A stretch of DNA of 14,901 nt from an uncultured Ruminococcus sp. (GCA_946183385.1 CAMHBN010000016.1:1-14901); one strand, 5' to 3'. Numbered from the stretch's first letter, positions 7,558 through 14,100 are shown. The notes: a model not told the origin generated them from the sequence alone. Numbers and translations: made by a program.

Positions 7558-7639
7558 TGAAAAGCACCTCTTAAAATATATTTCCGCCAACGTAGAAGAG
7601 GGTGATTCTCGAGGACACGCCCTGTTCCAAGTACACGGT
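7558..7639 (-). promoter_or_regulatory. rpsO mRNA leader with anti-Shine-Dalgarno pairing
   Basis: The predicted transcript leader is about 80 nt. The rpsO ribosome-binding site AAGAGGTG (minus strand, 7572-7565) can pair with CACCCTCTT (7604-7596) upstream, leaving one unpaired C and a 23-nt loop, which would hide the site. A second small hairpin is possible from GGAACA (7628-7623) with TGTCC (7617-7613). This looks like a translational operator, plausibly for S15 itself; the regulator is inferred, the pairing is seen. Confidence 0.5.
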
Positions 7640-7645
7640 GATACT

Positions 7646-7674
7646 ATTATACCATATCATTTTGAGCTTGTCAA
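7646..7674 (-). promoter_or_regulatory. Perfect consensus sigma-A promoter for rpsO(-pnp)
   Basis: On the minus strand TTGACA (7674-7669), exactly 17 nt and TATAAT (7651-7646) match the consensus at every position. The expected start is near 7639, about 80 nt before the rpsO ATG. Such strength suits a ribosomal protein gene. Confidence 0.92.
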
Positions 7675-7715
7675 GCATTTTCTGCGGGAAGTCCGCATTA
7701 TGGTAGGGCTCGCGG

Positions 7716-7765
7716 TGATACCTTGATATCTTGATATCTTGATATCTTGATATCTTGATATCTTG
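7716..7765 (+). repeat. Left octamer array: TGATACC plus five tandem TTGATATC units
   Basis: TGATACC (7716-7722) is followed by five perfect copies of the 8-mer TTGATATC (7723-7762) and a partial TTG. Its first 27 nt (7716-7742) recur as an exact reverse complement at 8861-8887 on the other side of the ATPase gene. The array lies between the rpsO promoter and the end of the ATPase gene. Confidence 0.9.
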
Positions 7766-7789
7766 GCTCAGCACGTTAAAGTGCGGATG

Positions 7790-8746
7790 TCACGGCAGGA
7801 GCCATACCCAGTTGTCCCCGACCTTCCTCGATTTGACCCCGAGCTCCTTCTTGGCGCAGTTGAGCGGAGTTTTGCCTATCCCCGCCTCCTCGGCGGCTTT
7901 GTAGATATCAGCCGCGGGACACTCGCCCTCTGCGAGCATATCCCTTATAAGATCCTCGGCTGTATCCGCCAGCGTAGGAGCGCCCGAGCCTCCCGACAGC
8001 AGGGAATCGAGGTCGGCTTTGTGTCTGCCGATGTAAGTGAAGCTGTTGCCCTCGCCGAGCCTGAAAGCAACGGTGTCTCCCTCGGGAGCAAGACTGCTCT
8101 TGATGTGAAAGACCACCCTGACCTGCTTGTCGGTCTTTTCCCTCGCTACTAAAAGCACGCTTCTTGCGGCAGCTGTGATGTCTATGGAACCAAGTCCGCG
8201 GTACGCAGATTTAGCGCCCATATTCTTGTTGAGGTGACCTATCAGCACTATCGCGCACTCGTAGGTATAGGCAAGCGCAGAGAGCCTGCTCATAGCGGGA
8301 CGTATCTCATTGGCGCGGTGCATATCCACATCTGCTCCGAGGTAAGCCTGAATGGGGTCGAGTATGACGAGCTTGGGCTGTACCATCTGTATAGCCTCCT
8401 CGAGCCTGTCGCTCAGGAACGAGAGGGGCACAGCCTCCTCACCGATATTGAATATCATCGAGAGGTCGGCTCCCGCGGCGATAAGACGGGGCTTTACGGT
8501 ATCGGAAATGCCGTCCTCGGCGCTCTGGAATATGACCCTGCCGCGCTCGCCTGTCTCCTCCGAGCCGAACATCTTGCCGTTGGATACCATAGCCGCTATA
8601 TTCAGCGCAAGAGTGGTCTTGCCCTCTCCCGGGTCGCCCTGAATGATAGTGACCTTCCCGAGCGGGATATAGGGATACCACAGCCACTTTGTCTCCGATG
8701 TGAGGAAGTCGTTCATCGTGCGTATTTCCCAGTTTTCCAGTGACAT
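7790..8746 (-). CDS. RepA/AAA_25-like P-loop ATPase (DnaB/RecA-fold helicase type)
   Basis: The 318-residue protein has a RecA-fold ATPase core typical of the RepA/AAA_25 group, found in plasmid, phage and integrated-element replication loci. Visible motifs are Walker A GDPGEGKTT (37-45), Walker B LVILDPIQAYL (126-136), VLIGHLNKN near 167-175 and YRGLGSIDITAAARSVLLV near 181-199, characteristic of this group. Residues about 255-318 look like a small winged-helix domain (LIRDMLAEGECPAADIYKAAEEAGIG to the C-terminal WVWLLP). The start is set by AAGGAGG eight bases before ATG 8746. No primase, integrase or other replication gene is near; it stands alone between rpsO and rpe, enclosed by inverted octamer repeats, suggesting a small mobile unit or remnant. 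No convincing own promoter or terminator was found. Helicase activity is inferred. Confidence 0.88.
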   Translation of the reverse strand: MSLENWEIRTMNDFLTSETKWLWYPYIPLGKVTIIQGDPGEGKTTLALNIAAMVSNGKMFGSEETGERGRVIFQSAEDGISDTVKPRLIAAGADLSMIFNIGEEAVPLSFLSDRLEEAIQMVQPKLVILDPIQAYLGADVDMHRANEIRPAMSRLSALAYTYECAIVLIGHLNKNMGAKSAYRGLGSIDITAAARSVLLVAREKTDKQVRVVFHIKSSLAPEGDTVAFRLGEGNSFTYIGRHKADLDSLLSGGSGAPTLADTAEDLIRDMLAEGECPAADIYKAAEEAGIGKTPLNCAKKELGVKSRKVGDNWVWLLP

Positions 8747-8860
8747 ATAATTGTCCTCCTTGATTTTGATTTCGGAATCGCTTCCTATAAGGGGTGCGGA
8801 AAAGGCATTTTATCAATGGAAAACCGTTGATTATCAGAGAAATTTTTTTCTTTTAATCAA

Positions 8861-8887
8861 TCAAGATATCAAGATATCAAGGTATCA
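8861..8887 (-). repeat. Right octamer array, inverted copy of the left one
   Basis: Read on the minus strand it is TGATACC (8887-8881), TTGATATC (8880-8873), TTGATATC (8872-8865), then TTGA. This is identical over 27 nt to 7716-7742. Both arrays start at the outer edge with TGATACC and point inward, as terminal inverted repeats do. It lies 114 nt upstream of the ATPase start and 25 nt before the rpe -35 box. Confidence 0.88.
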
Positions 8888-8911
8888 GTGTACAGTGCGC
8901 GCAAAAAGATG

Positions 8912-8940
8912 TTGCTTTTTTTGCGGGCGTGTGATATAAT
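8912..8940 (+). promoter_or_regulatory. Sigma-A promoter of the rpe-rnf-like operon
   Basis: TTGCTT (8912-8917), a 17-nt spacer and a perfect TATAAT (8935-8940) lie 30 nt before the rpe start. The -35 region is within an A/T-rich inverted repeat (GCAAAAA 8901-8907 with TTTTTGC 8918-8924), which might influence its use or act as a weak block to transcription entering from the left. Confidence 0.75.
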
Positions 8941-8970
8941 AGAAGTGTATGAATTACAGGAAGTGATAAT

Positions 8971-9624
8971 TTGAAGAATTATATTTCGGCGTCGGTGCTG
9001 AGTGCCGACCTGCTTGACCTTAAAAGCGAGATAGCGCGGCTCGGTGAGAGCGGCGTGGATATGCTCCACTTCGACGTCATGGACGGCGTGTTCGTGAATA
9101 ACATCACCTACGGACTGCCCGTTCTCGAGCAGATAAGGCGCGTCACGGACATGACCCTCGACGTGCACCTCATGATAACAGACCCGCTCAGATACGTGCG
9201 GGAGTTCGCGAGGGCGGGAGCCGACATCATCAGCTTCCACAGCGAGAGCGAAAGCGATGTCCGCGCTACCATAGAAGCGATACGCTCGGCGGGAGCAAAG
9301 CCCGCTGTTGCGATAAAGCCGAAAACGCCCGCCGAGAGCGTCTATGATATACTCCCGCACGTGGATATGCTCCTCGTCATGACCGTTGAGCCGGGCTTCG
9401 GCGGTCAGAGCTTCATACCCGAAACGGTGGAGAAGGTACGCCTTATCCGCCGCAGAATAGCCGAAAAAGGACTTGCCTGCGACGTTCAGGTGGACGGCGG
9501 CATAAACTACGAGACCGCTCCGATAGTCAGGGAGGCGGGCGCGAACGTGCTCGTCTCGGGAAGCTGCCTGTTCAGGGCTGAGGACATGACCGAGGCTGTC
9601 AGAAAGATAAAGGGAGACGCCTGA
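8971..9624 (+). CDS. rpe: Ribulose-phosphate 3-epimerase
   Basis: This cytoplasmic metal-dependent enzyme of the pentose phosphate pathway interconverts D-ribulose 5-phosphate and D-xylulose 5-phosphate. The 217-residue TIM barrel has all family motifs: SASVLSADLLDL near the start, HFDVMDG (33-39), LDVHLM with His66, MTVEPGFGGQSF (137-148) and VDGGIN with Asp175, then VSGSCLF near the phosphate-binding end. Asp35 and Asp175 fit the catalytic acid/base pair, and His33 and His66 the metal ligands. The start codon is TTG at 8971: it begins the conserved N-terminus and has AGGAAGTG upstream, and no in-frame ATG fits. The stop overlaps the next start (TGATG), so it is co-translated with the rnfD-like gene. 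Confidence 0.97.
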   Translation: MKNYISASVLSADLLDLKSEIARLGESGVDMLHFDVMDGVFVNNITYGLPVLEQIRRVTDMTLDVHLMITDPLRYVREFARAGADIISFHSESESDVRATIEAIRSAGAKPAVAIKPKTPAESVYDILPHVDMLLVMTVEPGFGGQSFIPETVEKVRLIRRRIAEKGLACDVQVDGGINYETAPIVREAGANVLVSGSCLFRAEDMTEAVRKIKGDA

Positions 9625-10595
9625 TGCAGACCAAAGTCAAGACCGAACGCTTTATCTGGATAGATGTGATGGTCACGCTGCTGACCCTGTGGCTGATGGA
9701 CTGCTTCTACTACGGCGTGCGGGCATTCGTGCTCGGCGGCGTGTGCGTGGCGGCGTCGGTCATAGCGGAGCTTGTCTCCCTGCGCCTTATGGGGAGAAAG
9801 TTCACGGCGGACGACCTCACCTGCGTGTCCGACGCGCTTATCATCGCACTCATGCTGCCTGCTCTATTTGACATGAAGGCGGCAGCGATAGCGTGCGTGT
9901 TTGCAGTTGTGGCGGCTAAGAATATTTTCGGCGGCAGGCTGAATATGATATTCTCACCTGCGGCTGCGGCTTATGTATTCATGTACACCTCGTGGAAGAA
10001 CCAGCTGCTGATGTTCCCCGAGCCCCACACCCGCACGGGCGTCCTTGACAAGGCGGCAAACCTCGTCAGCTCGGCGAGCCACAGCTTCAATATCACGGGC
10101 AAGATGAGCGCTACAGACTTCGAGCTCCTGCTCGGCAATGTCAGCGGAGCTGCGGGCGCGGTGAGCATACTTCTCCTCGCGGTGGCGGCAGTGGTGCTGC
10201 TGCTGAGGCGCTCCATATCCGCGGGAGCCTTTATCGGCTCGATATCGGCGACAGTGCTGCTCGCACTGATAGTGCCCGCCTCGCACACGAGGCTTGATTC
10301 CGTGAAGTACACGCTCTGCTGCAATATGGTGCTGTTTGCGTCGGTGTACATCACCGCCGACAGGCGCATAGCTCCGAAGCGTGAGTATTTCGCCTTTTTC
10401 TACGGCTTCTTTGCGGCGATGTTCTCGTATATACTGGTCATCACGACAGCGAAGGAGAACGCGATAGTCCTCGTATCGCTGCTGTTCACGCCCGTGGCGC
10501 TCGGCTTCAAGAACCTCGAGAAGCGCATAGAGCTCGCACAGGCACAGGAGCAGGCAGAAGCTGACGGAGAGGAGGCTTTGCCCGATGAAGAATAG
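9624..10595 (+). CDS. RnfD-like (RnfD/NqrB family) membrane subunit
   Basis: The 323-residue protein has about eight to nine hydrophobic segments. RnfD is the flavin-carrying membrane subunit of the Rnf ferredoxin:NAD+ oxidoreductase. Family traits visible are RLNMIFSPAAAAYVF (105-119, compare IFNPAA), MSATDF with Thr164, which could be the covalent FMN threonine of the S-x-A-T type, and LLLGNVSGAAGAVSILLL (168-185, compare LGNxGGSIGETS). Also present is YITADRRIAPK (242-252, compare TDxxTSP). The C-terminal tail after about 297 is acidic and Glu/Ala-rich. Several motifs are weaker than in canonical RnfD. It overlaps rpe by 1 nt and the probable original start of the rnfE-like gene by 11 nt. 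The rnfC gene is not upstream and rnfG is not downstream, contrary to the usual C-D-G-E-A-B order, so electron transport by a standard Rnf is doubtful. Confidence 0.82.
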   Translation: MQTKVKTERFIWIDVMVTLLTLWLMDCFYYGVRAFVLGGVCVAASVIAELVSLRLMGRKFTADDLTCVSDALIIALMLPALFDMKAAAIACVFAVVAAKNIFGGRLNMIFSPAAAAYVFMYTSWKNQLLMFPEPHTRTGVLDKAANLVSSASHSFNITGKMSATDFELLLGNVSGAAGAVSILLLAVAAVVLLLRRSISAGAFIGSISATVLLALIVPASHTRLDSVKYTLCCNMVLFASVYITADRRIAPKREYFAFFYGFFAAMFSYILVITTAKENAIVLVSLLFTPVALGFKNLEKRIELAQAQEQAEADGEEALPDEE

Positions 10596-10632
10596 GAAAA
10601 CAGCCGTATTTGACGGACTTCTCGGCGATAAC
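10585..10632 (+). other. Displaced 5' end of the rnfE-like gene (out of frame with its body)
   Basis: ATG at 10585 has a strong ribosome-binding site (GGAGAGGAGG, 10566-10575, 9 nt spacing) and reads MKNRKTAVFDGLLGDN. That resembles a normal RnfE N-terminus (basic start, F-x-G-L, then the Asn of the N-P-V motif). This frame then loses typical codon use and stops at 10687-10689 after 34 codons, while the rnfE-like body continues in the +1 frame. The good start signal and the body are therefore disconnected. Confidence 0.65.
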
Positions 10633-11119
10633 GTTCTTGTCGGTCATACTGGGCTCGTTCGTGCCGAAGAGGCTTCCCTACGCGGCTAAGATAATCATAC
10701 GCGCGGTGATAGCCTCGGTAGTGTATATCCCCGTCAGGACGGTCGCACGCGAATTCTTCCCCGACGTGATAACCCGCGTGGGCATATACTTCCCGCTGCT
10801 GGCGGTGAATTCGCTCATAGTGGTGCAGTCGGAGACCAAGTTCGCCCGCATGAAGCGCGGCACTATGATAGCCTCGCTGGTGTTCTATATCCTCGGCTTT
10901 GACGCGGTGATGATAGTCACGGCATTCCTCAGGGAGCTCCTCGCCTACGGCACGATAAACGGCAGGCTCGTTGACGCCGACACGCTGATAAGCGGTCTGG
11001 GACTGCCCTTCGGCGGCTTCATATTCCTCGGACTGCTCTGCGGTCTGTACAGGAAGGTGCGCTCGGTGATAAGGCGCGAAAACGAAACGGGAGGTGACGG
11101 GAATGTTTCTGGTAACTGA
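10610..11119 (+). CDS. RnfE-like (RnfA/RnfE/NqrD family) membrane subunit, N-terminus damaged
   Basis: The open body from a TTG at 10610 encodes up to 169 residues with about five hydrophobic segments. Alignment by eye to RnfE: AITFLSVILGSFVPKRL fits the second helix and following loop (compare AVTFVL...RKFIPDKV). REFFPDVITRVGIYFPLLAVNSLIVV fits AYFPALYKALGIFIPLIVVNCIIL, and AFLRELLAYGTINGRL fits the A-I-R-E-I-L-G-N-G-T-L-F-G motif. The first helix with its LGxCP motif is missing, and the second cluster cysteine (VNC) is Ser here (VNS). A TTG start with only a distant AGGA is poor, whereas a strong start at 10585 is in another frame. It may be a pseudogene, a genuine truncated subunit, or an assembly error. 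The 3' end overlaps the rnfA-like gene by 17 nt. Confidence 0.7.
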   Translation: MTDFSAITFLSVILGSFVPKRLPYAAKIIIRAVIASVVYIPVRTVAREFFPDVITRVGIYFPLLAVNSLIVVQSETKFARMKRGTMIASLVFYILGFDAVMIVTAFLRELLAYGTINGRLVDADTLISGLGLPFGGFIFLGLLCGLYRKVRSVIRRENETGGDGNVSGN

Positions 11120-11675
11120 GCTCGTCACGCTCTTGGCGACCAATCTGATACTCACACAGGCGCTCGGTACGAGCACCCTCTTCATAGCGGCAGGCAACAG
11201 GAAGAACCTCCTGTGGACGGCGATAACCATAACGGTGTTCACGTCTGTCGGCTCGGGAGCAGCATACACCATAAACCGCATACTCCCGCATTCCGCCGCC
11301 GACCTGACACTGCTCTTCTACACATTAATAATAGGCGCGATATACGTGCTGTTCCTCGCGGTGCTGTACTACACCGACTTCGCAAGCTTTGCCACGGCAA
11401 GGAAATACGTCCATATATCGGCATTCAACTGCGCGGTGATGGGCACGCTCTTCACTATCACGGAGCGCGCGGAAGCCTACCCCGAGCTCAACACGTTCAT
11501 CAGGTTCGTGCTCTCGGGTGCGGAGGCAGGTACGGGCTTCATACTGGCTGCTTTCATACTGACGGCAGCCTACCGCAAGCTCAACTCCGCGAAGGTGCCC
11601 GCCTCGTTCAGGGGCTTCCCCGCGATGCTGGTATACCTCGGACTGATATCAATGGCGGTGTATGCCCTCAGGTAG
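11103..11675 (+). CDS. RnfA-like (RnfA/RnfE/NqrE family) membrane subunit lacking the LGxCP cysteine
   Basis: The full-length six-helix protein has 190 residues. It matches RnfA along its length: LLATNLILTQALG corresponds to VLVNNFVLVKFLG, ISAFNCAVMGT to LPLITTNCAVLG, and VPASFRGFPAMLVYLGLISMAV to [22 protein letters not shown]. The nearly invariant LGLCP of helix 1 is LGTST here, so one of the two cysteine ligands for the intramembrane [2Fe-2S] cluster is lost; the other (FNC) remains. The start is ATG 11103, with GGGAGG eight bases before it; GTG at 11094 is possible but would overlap that site. Its stop codon TAG (11673-11675) lies inside the GTAGGGG start of the repeat composite. It is the last gene before a repeat-filled gap, and no rnfB follows. 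Confidence 0.83.
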   Translation: MFLVTELVTLLATNLILTQALGTSTLFIAAGNRKNLLWTAITITVFTSVGSGAAYTINRILPHSAADLTLLFYTLIIGAIYVLFLAVLYYTDFASFATARKYVHISAFNCAVMGTLFTITERAEAYPELNTFIRFVLSGAEAGTGFILAAFILTAAYRKLNSAKVPASFRGFPAMLVYLGLISMAVYALR

Positions 11676-11856
11676 GGGCGAACATTGTTCGCCCGCCAAT
11701 ACACCGCCAGACCCGCGGCGACATCGTGTAGGGGCGGATATCATCCGCCCGTCAATGCACCGCCAACCCCGCGGCAACCGATTGTAGGGACGCGCATTGC
11801 GCGTCCGTTGGCAGACACATCGCATTTATTGCGGGCGAACAATGTTCGCCCCTACA
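11672..11856. repeat. Second composite of GTAGGGGCG palindromic units with exact inverted ends
   Basis: Three rightward units begin with GTAG at 11672, 11728 and 11784, exactly 56 nt apart, and one leftward unit ends with CTAC at 11852-11855. Centres are GAACATTGTTC (11680-11690), GGATATCATCC, ACGCGCATTGCGCGT and GAACAATGTTC (11837-11847). The first and last units are exact reverse complements over about 24 nt. Linkers between units are alike (compare CAATACACCGCCAGACCCGC with CAATGCACCGCCAACCCCGC). The composite occupies most of the 217-nt gap between the rnfA-like gene and the next gene. No T-runs follow the hairpins. Confidence 0.87.
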
Positions 11857-11892
11857 GAGAAAGAAACAATCCCAAATAACGGAGAACAAAAG

Positions 11893-13083
11893 ATGAAAAG
11901 GAAACATAAAGGAAGGAAAATATACAAGACCAAGGAGAAGAACTACTACGGCAAGAGCCCGATGGGAAAGATTCTGTCGGCGGCTCTGACCGTGCTTCTC
12001 ATCGGCGGGATAGGCTTTATCGGCTACAGCGTCGCCGAGCCCGTCATCAACTACACCCAGCACAAGGGCGACAAGCCCGAGGAGGACACCACCTCCGCTG
12101 CCGAGACAACGGGCGGGACAGTCCCCGAGGGCAGCACCTCTCCCACGGAGGGAGCTCCGAAGGCTCCCGAGAAGTTCACCGCGGCGGGACTTGTCCCCAC
12201 GGATATGGTGAATGCGGCGGCATTGCAGACCGCTCTCAGCGCTGTTCCGCGCGACGCGGGGATAGAGTACGTGGAGGTGCCGCTCAAGGCAAGAGGCGGC
12301 AAAATTTACTACGCCACGACGAATCAGGCGGCTGTCGCCTGCGGAGCTGTCAGCTCGACGCTCTCGCTCGCGGACATAGTCAAGGCTATCGAGGACAGCG
12401 GCTTCAAGCCCGCGGCTGAGATAAGCACCTTCTGCGATAATCAGCTCCCGACCTACCTGCCATTGGCGGGCTATGTCACCGTGGACGACGGCTCACAGTG
12501 GGTGGACAACGACCCTCAGCACGGCGGAGCTCCGTGGACGGCCCCGACCTCGGAGGAGGCGCTCACCTACATCACCGACATCATCGGCGAGGCGACCGAC
12601 GCAGGCTTCGGGAAGGTCGTGTGCACCGATATCATGTATCCCTATTTCAGGGAGTCCGACCTTGCCCTCCTCGACGAGCAGTACGGCAGGACTGACCGCT
12701 TCCTCGCGCTGACCTCTGCTGCCAACCTCTTCTATGAGAAGTCGGTATCGGGCGGAGCTTCCATGTACGTGGGAGTGTCGGCTGCGGATATGCTCAGAGG
12801 CAACAGCGACGTCCTCAATGCACAGCTGCTGTCCGCGAACACGGTAGTGCTCAACATCGACACAGACGAGCTGAAAAAGGGCGTTTCCGACGGGAAGATG
12901 CTCTACGAATTCGAGGGCACACCCGCCGAGATGACCGAGAAGTGCCTCGGCTTCCTCAGCGACAGGCTGACGGATTTCAACGTAACGGTAAGGATAAGCG
13001 GCTCTGCGGCGACTGCCGAGGAGCTCAAGACAGCAAAGGATAAGGCAGCCGCGCGCGGGTACAGCTCGTTCGTCATCGGCTGA
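11893..13083 (+). CDS. Membrane-anchored putative glycoside hydrolase (DUF4015-like)
   Basis: The 396-residue protein starts with a strongly basic cytoplasmic segment (residues 1-26), then one membrane helix (about 27-47), then a Thr/Glu/Pro-rich linker (about 58-92), and an extracytoplasmic domain to the end. The domain resembles DUF4015-type TIM barrels: W-V-D then GGAPWTAPTSEEALTYITDI, then EATDAGFGKVVCTDIMYPY, which parallels their G-K-P-W-x-N-P...E-x-A-x-x-Y and G-F-x-E-I-x-x-D-x-x-x-F-P pattern. Catalysis is unproven, and some acidic positions look altered, so it could be non-catalytic. The start is ATG 11893, with GGAG eight bases upstream; in-frame upstream codons run into the repeat composite and are rejected. 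hprK follows 39 nt downstream. A role at the cell wall is inference. Confidence 0.68.
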   Translation: MKRKHKGRKIYKTKEKNYYGKSPMGKILSAALTVLLIGGIGFIGYSVAEPVINYTQHKGDKPEEDTTSAAETTGGTVPEGSTSPTEGAPKAPEKFTAAGLVPTDMVNAAALQTALSAVPRDAGIEYVEVPLKARGGKIYYATTNQAAVACGAVSSTLSLADIVKAIEDSGFKPAAEISTFCDNQLPTYLPLAGYVTVDDGSQWVDNDPQHGGAPWTAPTSEEALTYITDIIGEATDAGFGKVVCTDIMYPYFRESDLALLDEQYGRTDRFLALTSAANLFYEKSVSGGASMYVGVSAADMLRGNSDVLNAQLLSANTVVLNIDTDELKKGVSDGKMLYEFEGTPAEMTEKCLGFLSDRLTDFNVTVRISGSAATAEELKTAKDKAAARGYSSFVIG

Positions 13084-13122
13084 TGAAATAACGTCCGACA
13101 ACTCGGAGAACGGAGAAAAACT

Positions 13123-14082
13123 ATGGCAGAGAATTTTACGGTATCACTGCAGAAGATAATCGACGAATACCAGCTTGAAGTCATCCACACACACAAGAAT
13201 CCCGAGGAGATACTCATAAGCGAGAACGACGTCAACCGTCCGGGCTTGCAGCTCATGGGCTTCTACGAGTACTTCAACCCCGAGCGCATACAGATAATCG
13301 GCAAGATGGAGTTCGCCTACCTCTCGACCATCGACGAGAAGACGAGAAGAGAGCGTTTGCAGCTCCTGTTCGCGCAGAGGCTCCCCGCACTGATAATCAC
13401 GCGTGAGCTCCCTTACTTCGCGGAGATGCTGGAGCTGGCGAAGGAGTACGAGGTGCCGCTCCTGAGAAGCAAGGAGAGCACGTCCAACTTCATGTCGGGA
13501 CTCATCGCCTTCCTCAACCTCAACCTTGCCCCGAGAGTTACCCGTCACGGCGTACTCATCGAGATATACGGCGAGGGCGTGTTCATCACGGGCGAGAGCG
13601 GCGTAGGTAAGAGCGAGACTGCCATCGAGCTCGTAAAGCGCGGACACAGACTTGTTGCGGACGACGCGGTGGAGATACGCAAGGTGTCGAATATCAGCCT
13701 TGTGGGCAGCTCTCCCGACAATATCCGCCACTTCCTCGAGCTGCGCGGTATCGGTATCATCAACGCCCGCAGGCTGTTCGGTATCGGTGCCGTAAAGATG
13801 ACCGAGAAGCTCGACCTCGTGGTAGAGCTGGAGCAGTGGAACTCGGAGAAGGTCTACGACAGAATGGGCGTGGATACGGAGTACGTCAGCCTGCTCGGAG
13901 TAAAGATACCGTCGCTGACCATACCCGTAAAGCCGGGTCGTAACCTCGCGGTAATACTGGAAGTTGCAGCTATGAACAACAGACAGAAGAAAATGGGCTA
14001 CAATGCCGCGCAGGAGCTTCTCCACAGGCTCGGCATGGAATCAGACCCCAAGGAAACGGTAAGAAACTACGAATCATTCTGA
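13123..14082 (+). CDS. hprK: HPr kinase/phosphorylase
   Basis: This cytoplasmic bifunctional enzyme phosphorylates HPr on a serine with ATP or pyrophosphate and reverses this with phosphate. It controls carbon catabolite repression in Firmicutes. The 319 residues match the family. The N-terminal domain (about 1-135) is followed by the kinase domain with conserved RHGVLIEIYG (His142), P-loop GESGVGKS (157-164), VADDAVE (179-184), the family signature LELRGIGIINARRLFG (205-220) and the C-terminal motif PVKPGRNLAVILEVAAMNNR (268-287). The start is ATG 13123, with GGAG seven bases upstream. murB begins 18 nt after the stop. An hprK-murB pair is often seen in Clostridia, commonly followed by rapZ, yvcK and whiA, which would lie beyond the right edge. 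Confidence 0.97.
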   Translation: MAENFTVSLQKIIDEYQLEVIHTHKNPEEILISENDVNRPGLQLMGFYEYFNPERIQIIGKMEFAYLSTIDEKTRRERLQLLFAQRLPALIITRELPYFAEMLELAKEYEVPLLRSKESTSNFMSGLIAFLNLNLAPRVTRHGVLIEIYGEGVFITGESGVGKSETAIELVKRGHRLVADDAVEIRKVSNISLVGSSPDNIRHFLELRGIGIINARRLFGIGAVKMTEKLDLVVELEQWNSEKVYDRMGVDTEYVSLLGVKIPSLTIPVKPGRNLAVILEVAAMNNRQKKMGYNAAQELLHRLGMESDPKETVRNYESF

Positions 14083-14100
14083 TATGGCTTGGTGAGAGAC

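Noticed and set aside
7571..7774. Minus-strand open frame with QDIKISRY repeats
   Set aside because: It is the translated TTGATATC octamer array running through the rpsO promoter and leader; no ribosome-binding site.
8949..8966. Five-codon open frame (ATG to TGA) just ahead of the rpe TTG start
   Set aside because: It has no ribosome-binding site and no attenuator-like structure; it probably arises by chance in the leader.
8869..9360. Minus-strand open frame opposite the start of rpe
   Set aside because: It is antisense to the conserved rpe barrel and includes the rpe promoter; no protein family features.
11672..11856. Repeat hairpins as intrinsic terminators after the rnfA-like gene
   Set aside because: Stems are strong but none is followed by a T-run on either strand, so ordinary intrinsic termination is not supported.
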